The position numbers and the translations under genes were made by a program. DNA of 64,000 nucleotides from Telluria mixta (lineage in GTDB: Bacteria > Pseudomonadota > Gammaproteobacteria > Burkholderiales > Burkholderiaceae_D). Positions 36,801 through 44,129 of this stretch are shown here, one piece after another. Position 1 is the first letter of the stretch. Every line of letters starts with the position of its first letter. The DNA lies in NCBI RefSeq assembly GCF_029223865.1, contig NZ_CP119520.1:7006001-7070000 (forward strand), read 5' to 3'. Below the pieces are notes generated by a model. That model saw only the letters and a list, made by a program, of their open reading frames with translations. It did not search any database and was not told the DNA's origin.

Positions 36801-37610
36801 GCAGTCCTGGAAAAAATCGGCGAAGCCGGCGATCAGGTCGGCCTTCGTGAACATCACGTACACGGGCGCGTGGACGCCCAGCCGTTCGGTCAGCTCCTGT
36901 ACCCGCGTGCGCAGGCTCTTGGCCAGCTCGATCGAGGCCTCGGGACTACCGCCGGCCAGCTCGGCGACGCTGACCGCGACCAGGATCCCGTTGATCGGGG
37001 CGCGGGAGCGGTGCTTGCGCAGCAGGTCGAGGAAGCTGAACCATTCGGCACGGTCCGCTTCGAATACGGAATAGCGCCCCGCCGTGTCGAGCAGGATGCC
37101 GTCCGTCGTGAAGAACCAGTCGCAGGTGCGCGTGCCCCCGACGCCCTGCACGGCCTTGCTGCCGGGGATCGGGAACGTCAGCCCGGAATGCTTGATCGCG
37201 CTGCTCTTCCCGGCCGCCGGGTTCCCGATGATCATGTACCACGGCAGCTCGTACAACGCCGCCGCGCCGCGCGTCAGGCCCAGCTTGGAGGTCTTGATCG
37301 TATTGATCGCCTCCAGCATGCCCTTGCGCAGCACGGCCGCGTCGTTGCGCGCCGCCTGGGCCTTGCCGTCGGTCTCCGCGCCGGTCAGCATCGCTCCGGC
37401 CAGCCGGCTGGCCGCGCGCTTGCGCAGCCAGGCACGGACAAACCAGGCGATGCCCCCCGCGCACATGAGGAGCAGGCACAGCAGCGCGGCCCAGATGAGT
37501 GCAGCATCGGGGGATTCCGCGCCCAGCAGCACGAGTGCCGCAAGCACGCCGATGCCGATCACGGCCAAAACACGTCTGTCGGTGAGGAACTGCCAGAGTC
37601 GGGCCATCAT
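33852..37610 (-). CDS. tssM: Type VI secretion membrane protein TssM (IcmF family)
   Basis: Core of the T6SS membrane complex, spanning the inner membrane and reaching TssJ. The 1252 residues show two N-terminal transmembrane helices (about 14-31 and 37-60), a cytoplasmic NTPase domain with Walker A GNPAAGKS (129-136), and a third transmembrane helix near residue 450. A long periplasmic part follows with the C-terminal beta domain (VTFDGRTVELFNEPGEFGL). The NTPase motif is intact. The start ATG at 37610 is the only one giving the full transmembrane hairpin. It follows the M15 peptidase gene by 96 bp and leads into tagF. Confidence 0.96.
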   Translation of the reverse strand: MMARLWQFLTDRRVLAVIGIGVLAALVLLGAESPDAALIWAALLCLLLMCAGGIAWFVRAWLRKRAASRLAGAMLTGAETDGKAQAARNDAAVLRKGMLEAINTIKTSKLGLTRGAAALYELPWYMIIGNPAAGKSSAIKHSGLTFPIPGSKAVQGVGGTRTCDWFFTTDGILLDTAGRYSVFEADRAEWFSFLDLLRKHRSRAPINGILVAVSVAELAGGSPEASIELAKSLRTRVQELTERLGVHAPVYVMFTKADLIAGFADFFQDCERTERERVWGATLRYNRRSTPQDVLAFFDQHFDELHDGLKEMSLASMAGNRSTALRPGVFTFPLEFAALKPQLRAFLATLFEENTWQFKPVFRGFYFTSALQEGSVENQSARRVAGRFDLQLRPFGEKAGEDAAPGTEQSGFFLLQLFRKVIFADRDLVKRYTSPAATRMKIGAFFAATLLLGCALGGWSWSYMGNRQLVANVKADLDKVMKLQAGRTDLQARLEGLDILQDRIEQLDKYRQDRPWALAFGLYQGEALERKLRDEYFAGVREVMVQPVAGALENLLTEMNANASQLDPNVRATPAAKPGQPYQDVSATNVGDAYNALKTYLMLADRSHAEPGHLNDQLTRFWRGWLEANRGAMPREQMIRSAERQLTFVLAHIDDQAWPQITPKLSLLDTARENLRRVVRGTPARERVYADIRTRASTRYAGVTVARIVGEQDQALVVGSYAVSGAYTRDAWEKFVQGAIREASTRELQSSDWVLKSVAKDDLTLEGSPEQIQKALIEMYKADYAREWSKFVQGVTIADLNGFDASVQAMNRLGDPLTSPLAKVLKTVHEQTAWDDPTQARVDTVKLKRGLAGWFREVVLRQAPSEARQVADAMGPLPVGGVQAAGPVGREFAGVARLVGVKEKDASLMTGYLDALSKLRSRLNQLKNQGDPGPGARQLMQQTLEGSGSELADALKYVDEQMLTGMTDTQKQMLRPLLVRPLVQTFAMIVLPSESEINRTWQAQVVEPFQKTLAAKYPFAPSAQIQATPAEIGQVFGPDGVVAKFVGTTMGPLVVRRGDVLSSRTWADIGITLAPQVVSGFPGWVAPLSANGVAAGGGPQTVFQLLPLTAPGVTEYTIEIDGQQLRYRNTPPAWVNMVHPGPQGSSGAKISAVTFDGRTVELFNEPGEFGLQKMIEAATKKRLDAGTHELRWNAGNVSVAVNLKRVSSTDTSGGNAQASQGFRGLRLPDAVVGRAGAVGTSGAGPALAGAAQ

Positions 37611-37706
37611 GTTCGTTCGGAAGGTTGGTGAATACCACCGGCAATACTGGCACTATTTCCTTCTTGAAAACTTGAGGTGAGACAACGCTCCGGGAACGGT
37701 CCCGCC

Positions 37707-38546
37707 TCAACGCCGCATCACCCCGCGCATGCGCAACTCCGTATGACCGAAGTCCATCATCGTCCAGCGTCCGCCCCAGGTCAGGCCCAGCGATTCGGCA
37801 ACCTCGCCGTACAGCTGGTAGCCACGCATGGCCCAAGGGTCTTTTTCCGAGATCACGAGCTTGCCGTCGCGCCAGAACGCGCAGTCGGCCGCCAACCCAT
37901 ACTGGTGCCAGCTCTGGAATGCGCGGGCGTTGGTCACCTGCGAGCCCATGCCGGCCAGCATGTCCTGGCGGGCCGGGCTGCGGTAGCCTTCCAGCAGGGC
38001 CATCTCGTAACCGTATTTCTCCTTCATGATCTTGAACACCAACAGCAGGCGCTGGCTGAACTCCGGCCGCAACAGTCCCCAGTTGCGGCTCGCGTCCACC
38101 AGCATCGGACGTACCAGTTCCACTTCGCGCGTGCCGAACGCGAGCGGCGGCAACGCGGCCGGCGGCACCAGCTGCTCGCCCTTGAGCAGCACGGCCACCT
38201 GGGCGTCGACGACCGTGTCGGCGGGCTCGTAGTCGGGCAGCATGTCCGGCCGGCGCATCAGCAACGCGAGCAGCGTCGGGACCAGCACGAGCGGCACCCC
38301 GACGGCAAACCAGGCCCAGTGCCGGCGCAGCAGCCGGCGGCTGTCGTACAACACGCCGCGCGCGCCCGACCACGATGCCTGCAGCGTCGCATTCCCGCTG
38401 CGCTGCCAACCGCCGACGCGCCATTGCAGGCGGCGTTGCAGCATGCCGAGCATCTGCAGCACCATCGCCCGCCCGCCGGGGAACAGGGCGAGCCAGATGA
38501 CGCTGCAGGCCAGACAAAAGTACAAGAATGCGAGGAAGATCAGCAT
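37707..38546 (-). CDS. tagX: Membrane-bound M15 peptidase, TagX-like
   Basis: Predicted peptidoglycan endopeptidase anchored in the inner membrane. The 279 residues have two transmembrane helices (about residues 2-24 and 78-97) and a periplasmic M15/VanY-type domain. Zinc ligands are visible as H214 and D221 (SWHQYGLAAD) and H268 (DFGHTEL), with YRSPARQ upstream. In Acinetobacter, TagX is an L,D-endopeptidase that opens the wall for T6SS assembly, and this protein matches its layout. CCGGAGAAG gives the ribosome-binding site for the ATG at 38546. It is the first gene of the tssM block. Confidence 0.85.
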   Translation of the reverse strand: MLIFLAFLYFCLACSVIWLALFPGGRAMVLQMLGMLQRRLQWRVGGWQRSGNATLQASWSGARGVLYDSRRLLRRHWAWFAVGVPLVLVPTLLALLMRRPDMLPDYEPADTVVDAQVAVLLKGEQLVPPAALPPLAFGTREVELVRPMLVDASRNWGLLRPEFSQRLLLVFKIMKEKYGYEMALLEGYRSPARQDMLAGMGSQVTNARAFQSWHQYGLAADCAFWRDGKLVISEKDPWAMRGYQLYGEVAESLGLTWGGRWTMMDFGHTELRMRGVMRR

Positions 38547-38565
38547 CGACTTCTCCGGTTTGTTT

Positions 38566-38579
38566 CTAATTGGAATTAG
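38566..38579. promoter_or_regulatory. Perfect dyad in the tagX/38604 divergent spacer
   Basis: CTAATT-GG-AATTAG is a perfect 14-bp inverted repeat in a 57-bp AT-rich gap between two divergent genes. A second partial dyad (TTGGAA with TTTCCAA) overlaps it. The spacer is too short for separate control regions, so this may be a shared operator. No regulator is known. Confidence 0.4.
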
Positions 38580-38603
38580 TTTTCCAATCTTAGGAGTAAC
38601 GCG

Positions 38604-39347
38604 GTGCGCCCTACAGATGAAAATCAACCCGGCTCCAGACGTCCCAACCTGATGTCGTCGTCGCGCCGGACCACCGGCGAGATCAATATCCTTGCCGTGC
38701 TCGACGGCCAGGCGCCCGGGCGGCGGCTCCGCACCCTGCCCGCCGTCGTCTGGTATGGCGCCGCCGGCGTGCTGGCGTGCTCCCTGCTCGTCGCTCTCGC
38801 CTGGCTCGTCCGCGGCACGGCGCCGGCGCGCAGCACGGATACGGCCGGCACGGCGCAGGCGTCCGCGCCGACTTTGCAGTCGACACAGCCCTCCCAATCC
38901 TCGCGGCCGGCGCCGGACATGGTCGCATCCCCTGACGCCGCCGGTCCGGCGCGCGGCGCGGTCATCATCGATCTGCCGCAACCCGCCCCGGCGACGGCAT
39001 CCGCCATGCCTGTGCGCGCCCCGGCCGGCACGGAGACGAATCGGGCCACGCCGCGCCATACGGCCACGCACCCCGCCACGCCGTCGATTCCATCCACGCG
39101 GCCGCAACCGGCGCTGCGGACGAATTCGGTCCAGGCGCTCGCTCATACGGACCCGGCACCGCCGCGCCAGAAGCGGAGCGCCGGCCCCTCGAGGACCACG
39201 TCATCGGCCGCCACGGTCGATACGGACGTCGCCCTCATCTCGGCCATCCTCCAGCACACCGGCCCCCGTAACGAGGCGGCCGATGGCGCGGGCACGGCGG
39301 CGTGCAGCGACAAACCGTGCGGTCCGCGCATTCCACCCCGACAATAG
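38604..39347 (+). CDS. Proline/alanine/threonine-rich single-pass membrane protein, unknown
   Basis: A 247-residue protein of unknown function. After a polar N-terminus (EINILAVLDGQAPGRRL) there is one transmembrane helix (about residues 50-68, YGAAGVLACSLLVALAWLV). Then comes a long low-complexity region rich in Pro, Ala, Thr and Ser, and two cysteines near the end (ACSDKPCG). The GTG start at 38604 has AGGAG eight bases upstream; an ATG at 38652 is an alternative. It is divergent from the TagX-like gene by 57 bp and may be a T6SS accessory. Low-complexity sequence in GC-rich DNA makes the call less sure. Confidence 0.6.
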   Translation: MRPTDENQPGSRRPNLMSSSRRTTGEINILAVLDGQAPGRRLRTLPAVVWYGAAGVLACSLLVALAWLVRGTAPARSTDTAGTAQASAPTLQSTQPSQSSRPAPDMVASPDAAGPARGAVIIDLPQPAPATASAMPVRAPAGTETNRATPRHTATHPATPSIPSTRPQPALRTNSVQALAHTDPAPPRQKRSAGPSRTTSSAATVDTDVALISAILQHTGPRNEAADGAGTAACSDKPCGPRIPPRQ

Positions 39348-39423
39348 GGCGGCAATCCCGGAAAACCACGCCGCAGGCCATCACGACACCGAAACTGCTG
39401 GGCCATCGTCGCCGGCACCGTTA

Positions 39424-39443
39424 TACTGTACAAAAGTACAGTT
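39424..39443 (+). promoter_or_regulatory. LexA (SOS) box overlapping a -10 element
   Basis: The 20-bp site contains CTGT-N8-ACAG (39426-39441) in the perfect dyad ACTGTAC-AAAA-GTACAGT, close to the gammaproteobacterial LexA consensus. A TATACT -10 hexamer (39422-39427) overlaps it, so bound LexA would block RNA polymerase. The ATG of the nuclease gene is only nine bases after the box. A clear -35 element was not seen. Confidence 0.85.
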
Positions 39444-39451
39444 GGTGCGGT

Positions 39452-41113
39452 ATGACGATGATCAGAGTCCTGGAAAACGAGTTTTATTATCTGGATAACT
39501 TCCAGCGCGTGCTGGACTGGATCGCCGAGCGCTACGCCGACCTGCTCATCGACGAGGAACATGCGTTCATCGCCGCCTTCCCGCAATTGCCGCAACCGGC
39601 CCGCGCCCTGTTCGTGCGGATGGTCATGCGCAAGGGCACCCTGTTCCGCGCCAGCAAGCTCAACTACGCAGAGATCGGCTGCCCGCGCGCAGCGACAGAG
39701 GCGCTGCTGCCCAGCGGCTGGATCGAGTCCGATCCCGTCCTGACGCTCGACGAGTTGTTCGACCTGCTGTCGAAGCCGGAACTGGCCGAGGCGTTCGGCC
39801 TGACGGGCGCGCAGAAGAGCGCGCGCAAGGCCGACCAGCTCGAAGCGCTGCGCGCGGATCCTGCGCACGAAGCTCAGCGTCCGTTCTCGCATTGGCACGG
39901 CAACTGCGACGACCTCGCATTGCGCCTGCTCGTACAACCGCTGTGCGACCGCCTGCGCCTCATCTTCTTCGGCAACCTCTCGCAGGACTGGACCGAGTTC
40001 GTCCTGTCCGACCTGGGCCTGTTCCGCTACGAGCGCGTCGAATTCTCGCCGGCGTCGCGCGGCTTCCGGGCCCGCCAGGACATCGACCACTATCTCGACC
40101 TTCACGCGTGCAAGGAGCGCTATTACGCGGGCGAGGCGGCACTGGACGTGCTGGCCGACCTGCCCCGCCATGCGTTCGGCAACGACTGGCTCGACAGCCG
40201 GCGCGAACGCCTCCTGTTCCAGCTTGGCCAACTGCTCGAAAAAGAGCGGGACTGGGACAATGCGTATGCCGTGTATGTGGATTGCCGCTATCCGGGCGCG
40301 CGCGGACGGGCGATCCGCGTACTGGAAAAGCACGAGAAGTTCGACGCAGCCTATGCCCTGTTCGAGACGGCGCAGCAAGCCCCGGAAAGCGAGGCGGAAC
40401 GCCAGCACCTGCTGCGCCTCGGCCCGCGCCTGGCACGCAAGCTGGGCCACCCGAAGGGCCCGCCGCGCCGGGCGACGCCGGTCGCGCGGCTCGACCTGAA
40501 CCTGCCGCTGCCGGGTGGAGAATGGCGCGTCGAAGGCGTCGTGCTGGCGCATCTGGCGCGCGACGACGCACCGGTCTTCTACGTCGAAAACACGCTGGCC
40601 AACACGCTGTTCGGGCTGTTGTGCTGGCGCGCCATCTTCGCGGCCATTCCAGGCGCCTTCTTCCACCCGTTCCACCGCGGCCCGGCCGACCTGTTCGCGG
40701 CCGACTTCTACCGGCGCCGCAAGGACGATTTCAACGCCTGCCTCGCACTGCTGGACGACGGCCGCCACCGTGCCGCCATGCTCGCGACGTACGAAGAGAA
40801 GGCGGGCCTGCAATCGCCGTTCGTCGCCTGGGACTGGCTCGACCGCGACATCATCGAACTGGCGCTGGACTGCATCCCGGCCGCGCACCTGAAACTGTGG
40901 TTCCGCCGCATCCTGCAGGACGTGAAGGAAAACCGCACGGGCTTCCCCGACCTGATCCAGTTCTGGCCCGGCGAGCAGCGTTACAACATGATCGAGGTGA
41001 AGGGTCCGGGCGACCGCCTGCAGGACAACCAGCTGCGCTGGATCGATTACTGCGCCGAGCACGGCATGCCGATCACGGTGTGCTATCTGCAATGGGAACA
41101 AGCGGCGGCATGA
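39452..41113 (+). CDS. FAN1-like VRR-NUC domain nuclease
   Basis: Predicted structure-specific DNA nuclease, the bacterial counterpart of FAN1, which cuts 5' flaps and helps repair interstrand crosslinks. The 553 residues have the FAN1 layout: an N-terminal helical and SAP-like part (FVRMVMRKGTLFRASKLNY), a TPR-like middle (about residues 230-330), then the C-terminal VRR-NUC domain. Its catalytic residues appear in GFPDLIQFWPG, IEVKGPGDRLQDNQ and WIDYCAEHG. The ATG at 39452 is used; the frame upstream runs through the LexA box. The stop overlaps the helicase start (ATGA). SOS induction is predicted. Confidence 0.9.
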   Translation: MTMIRVLENEFYYLDNFQRVLDWIAERYADLLIDEEHAFIAAFPQLPQPARALFVRMVMRKGTLFRASKLNYAEIGCPRAATEALLPSGWIESDPVLTLDELFDLLSKPELAEAFGLTGAQKSARKADQLEALRADPAHEAQRPFSHWHGNCDDLALRLLVQPLCDRLRLIFFGNLSQDWTEFVLSDLGLFRYERVEFSPASRGFRARQDIDHYLDLHACKERYYAGEAALDVLADLPRHAFGNDWLDSRRERLLFQLGQLLEKERDWDNAYAVYVDCRYPGARGRAIRVLEKHEKFDAAYALFETAQQAPESEAERQHLLRLGPRLARKLGHPKGPPRRATPVARLDLNLPLPGGEWRVEGVVLAHLARDDAPVFYVENTLANTLFGLLCWRAIFAAIPGAFFHPFHRGPADLFAADFYRRRKDDFNACLALLDDGRHRAAMLATYEEKAGLQSPFVAWDWLDRDIIELALDCIPAAHLKLWFRRILQDVKENRTGFPDLIQFWPGEQRYNMIEVKGPGDRLQDNQLRWIDYCAEHGMPITVCYLQWEQAAA

Positions 41114-43380
41114 GTGACGCGGAAAACAGCGCGCGCTACGTCGTATCCGTGCGTGCCCTGTGCGAGTTCACGGCCAAGCAGGGCGACCTCGACCTGCGCT
41201 TCACGCCGTCGCCCACGGCGCAGGAAGGTATCGCGGGTCATGCCGTCGTGGCATCCCGCCGCGACGACAACTACCGCAGCGAAGTGACGCTCGCGGGCGA
41301 TTGGGGCCCGCTGCACGTGCGTGGACGGGCCGATGGCTACGACCCCGACCGCAACCTGATCGAAGAGGTCAAGACGTACCGCGGCCAGTTCGCGCGCATT
41401 CCGGACAACCACCTGCGTCTGGCCTGGGCCCAGTTGCGTGTCTACGGGCACCTGATGTGCGAGGAACTCGGCATGGACGACGTCAACCTGGCGCTCGTCT
41501 ACTTCGACATCGGCACCCAGCAGGAGACCGTGCTGCGCGAAACCCGCACCCGCGCCGATCTCGCCGCGCTGTTCGAAGACCAGTGCCGCCGCTTCGTCGC
41601 CTGGGCCGAGCGGGAACTCGCGCACCGCGGCGCGCGAGACGCCGCGTTGACGGCGCTGCGCTTTCCGCATGCCAATTTCCGTCCCGGCCAGCGCCAGCTC
41701 GCGGAAGCCATCTTCCGCGCGAATTCGGGCAAGCGCTGCCTGCTCGCCCAGGCCCCGACCGGCATCGGCAAGACCGTCGGCACCCTGTTCCCGGTGCTGA
41801 AGGCGGCCCCGGGACAGGGTCTCGACAAGGTGTTCTTCCTGGCCGCCAAGACGCCGGGACGCCAGCTCGCGCTGGACGCGGCGGCAACACTCAAATCCGG
41901 CGGCACGCTGCCATTGCGCGTGCTCGAACTGAGCGCGCGCGACAAGGCCTGCGAGCACCCGGACAAAGCCTGCCATGGCGATTCCTGCCCGCTCGCCCAG
42001 GGCTTCTACGACCGCCTGCCGGCCGCGCGCGAAGCGGCGGCGAATGCGGACATGCTCGACCGCGCCACGTTGCGCGAAATCGGCCTCGCGCACGACGTCT
42101 GTCCGTACTACCTGGGCAGCGAGATGGTACGCTGGAGCGACGTCGTCGTGGGCGACTACAACTACTGGTTCGACGGCGGCGCGATGCTGTACGCGCTGGC
42201 GCTGGAGCGCGGCTGGAAGGTCAGCGTGCTGGCTGACGAGGCGCACAACCTGGTGTCCCGGGCACGGTCGATGTACACGGCGACGCTGCAACGCGCGGAC
42301 CTGCGCGCGGCACGGGCCATCGCCCCGCCTGCGCTGCACAAGGCACTCGACAAAGTGAAACGCGCGTGGACGGACGTGAGCAAGTCCGCGCCCCTGCCCT
42401 ACCAGGTGCTGGACGGCCTGCCCGACAAATTCCTGAACGCGCTGCAGGGCGCGGCCAGCGCCATCACGGAGCACATGGCTGCGTTTCCGGTCCCGTTGGA
42501 TCCCGAGCTGCAGGATTTTTATTTCGGCGCGCTGCAGTTCGGTCGCCTCGCGGAATCGTTCGGCGAGCACTCGCTGTTCGACGTCACGCGCGAGGACGAA
42601 CGCAACACGACGCTCTGCATCCGCAACGTCGTCCCCGCCCCGTTCCTCGGTCCGCGCTTCGCATACGCCCATTCGACGACGCTGTTTTCCGCAACCCTGA
42701 GTCCCTGGCATTATTTCGCCGACCTGCTCGGCATGCCGGCGGACACAGCGTGGATCGACGTCGATTCGCCGTTCACCGCGAGCCAGCTGGACGTGCACGT
42801 CGCGCACGGCATCTCCACCCGCTACCAGGCGCGCGGCAGCTCGCTCGCGCCGATCGCGACCCTGATGGCGGACCAGTACCACGAGAAGCCCGGCAACTAC
42901 CTCGCGTTCTTTTCCAGCTTCGACTATCTGCAGCAGGTGGCGGACCGCTTCGAGCGCGACCATCCGGGCATTCCTGTCTGGAGACAGGCGCGCCGCATGA
43001 GCGAGCCGGAACGGGCGGATTTCCTCGCGCGCTTCGTCGCGGGCGGCCGCGGCATCGGCTTCGCAGTGCTCGGGGGCTCCTTCGGCGAAGGCGTCGACCT
43101 GCCGGGCGAGCGTCTCATCGGCGCGTTCGTCGCGACCCTCGGCCTGCCGCAGCTGAACCCCGTCAACGAACAGCTGCGCCAGCGCATGCAGGCGATGTTC
43201 GGCGCCGGCTACGACTACACCTATCTCTATCCCGGCATGCAGAAGGTCGTGCAGGCGGCCGGCCGCGTGATCCGCACGGAGCAGGACCGCGGCGTCGTGT
43301 GGCTGATCGACGACCGTTTCGCGCGGCCCGAAGTGCAGGCCCTGCTGCCTGCGTGGTGGCACGTCGAGAAAGCGGCTTAG
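41110..43380 (+). CDS. RecB/Cas4-like nuclease fused to XPD/DinG-type Fe-S helicase
   Basis: A 756-residue DNA repair helicase. The N-terminal 150 residues hold PD-(D/E)xK nuclease motifs: D75 in GRADGY, E86-V-K88, and Q108-x3-Y112, the QxxxY of the RecB/Cas4 group. The superfamily 2 helicase follows: Walker A APTGIGKT (215-222), four cysteines C281, C288, C293 and C331 placed as in the XPD/DinG iron-sulfur cluster, and DEAH at 376-379. The late motifs GSFGEGVDLPG and QAAGRVIRTEQDRG (motif VI) are present. It is translationally coupled to the FAN1-like nuclease and ends four bases into the convergent response regulator gene. Confidence 0.9.
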   Translation: MSDAENSARYVVSVRALCEFTAKQGDLDLRFTPSPTAQEGIAGHAVVASRRDDNYRSEVTLAGDWGPLHVRGRADGYDPDRNLIEEVKTYRGQFARIPDNHLRLAWAQLRVYGHLMCEELGMDDVNLALVYFDIGTQQETVLRETRTRADLAALFEDQCRRFVAWAERELAHRGARDAALTALRFPHANFRPGQRQLAEAIFRANSGKRCLLAQAPTGIGKTVGTLFPVLKAAPGQGLDKVFFLAAKTPGRQLALDAAATLKSGGTLPLRVLELSARDKACEHPDKACHGDSCPLAQGFYDRLPAAREAAANADMLDRATLREIGLAHDVCPYYLGSEMVRWSDVVVGDYNYWFDGGAMLYALALERGWKVSVLADEAHNLVSRARSMYTATLQRADLRAARAIAPPALHKALDKVKRAWTDVSKSAPLPYQVLDGLPDKFLNALQGAASAITEHMAAFPVPLDPELQDFYFGALQFGRLAESFGEHSLFDVTREDERNTTLCIRNVVPAPFLGPRFAYAHSTTLFSATLSPWHYFADLLGMPADTAWIDVDSPFTASQLDVHVAHGISTRYQARGSSLAPIATLMADQYHEKPGNYLAFFSSFDYLQQVADRFERDHPGIPVWRQARRMSEPERADFLARFVAGGRGIGFAVLGGSFGEGVDLPGERLIGAFVATLGLPQLNPVNEQLRQRMQAMFGAGYDYTYLYPGMQKVVQAAGRVIRTEQDRGVVWLIDDRFARPEVQALLPAWWHVEKAA

Positions 43381-44126
43381 CGCATCAGGTCGCGCACCTT
43401 CTGGTAGCCGCTGCGGCTGATCGGAATGCGCGCACCGGACTTCAGCACGGCGCAGTGGCCATCCTTCCCGGTCGGCTCGATGCGCGCGATGGTGCCCAGG
43501 TTGACGATGTACGACCGGTGCACGCGCAGGAAGGCCTGCGGATCCAGCTGGCTTTCCAGTTCGGCCATGCGCTGGTTCTTCAGCCACTGCCGGCCTTCCG
43601 AGCAGATGGCCACGTAGTCGTCCTGGGCCTCGATGTAGTCGACGCGCGCGACGGGGATCACCTGCACGCGTGCGCCGTCGCGGATCAGGATGCGTTCGAG
43701 CGGCTGGTGGCGCGCCTGCGCCTCGCTCACGAGCGCGCGCATCGCCGCCTCCCCCTGGGTCGCGGCCGCGGGCGCGGCGAGGCGTTCGCGCGCGTGCGCC
43801 AGCGCCTGCGCGAGACGCTCGCGCGTGAACGGTTTCAAGAGATAGTCCAGCGCATGGACGTCGAAGGCGCGCAGCGCGAACTGGTCGTAAGCCGTGACGA
43901 ACACGTAGTGCGTCTTCGCGCCGGCCAGTTCGACGACTTCGAAGCCGTCCAGCTTGGGCATCTGGATGTCAAGGAACACGAGATCGGGCGCCAGCTCCGC
44001 GATCGCCTTCACGGCCTCGAAGCCGTTGGCGCATTCGCCGACGATCTCCACGTCGGCATGGGCCCCGAGATGTTCGCGCAGCACGGCGCGCGCCAGGGGT
44101 TCGTCGTCCACGATGATCACGCGCAT
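43377..44126 (-). CDS. LytTR-type response regulator
   Basis: Response regulator of 249 residues. The receiver domain has D7/D8, the phosphorylation site D53 (in VFLDIQMPKLDG), and K98 (YLLKPF). A linker leads to a C-terminal LytTR DNA-binding domain (IEAQDDYVAICSEGRQWLK, then FLRVHRSYIVNL). Such regulators (AlgR, LytR) control envelope and surface genes. It is the last gene of a four-gene operon, 3 bp after the histidine kinase stop. Its stop overlaps that of the helicase gene on the other strand. Confidence 0.94.
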   Translation of the reverse strand: MRVIIVDDEPLARAVLREHLGAHADVEIVGECANGFEAVKAIAELAPDLVFLDIQMPKLDGFEVVELAGAKTHYVFVTAYDQFALRAFDVHALDYLLKPFTRERLAQALAHARERLAAPAAATQGEAAMRALVSEAQARHQPLERILIRDGARVQVIPVARVDYIEAQDDYVAICSEGRQWLKNQRMAELESQLDPQAFLRVHRSYIVNLGTIARIEPTGKDGHCAVLKSGARIPISRSGYQKVRDLMR

Positions 44127-44129
44127 GCG

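Noticed and set aside
33813..37631. 1272-codon open frame opposite tssM
   Set aside because: Full-length antisense shadow of tssM, with Arg/His-rich translation and no motifs.
39143..41101. 652-codon open frame opposite the FAN1-like nuclease
   Set aside because: Antisense shadow; the other strand has the LexA box, coupled starts and catalytic motifs.
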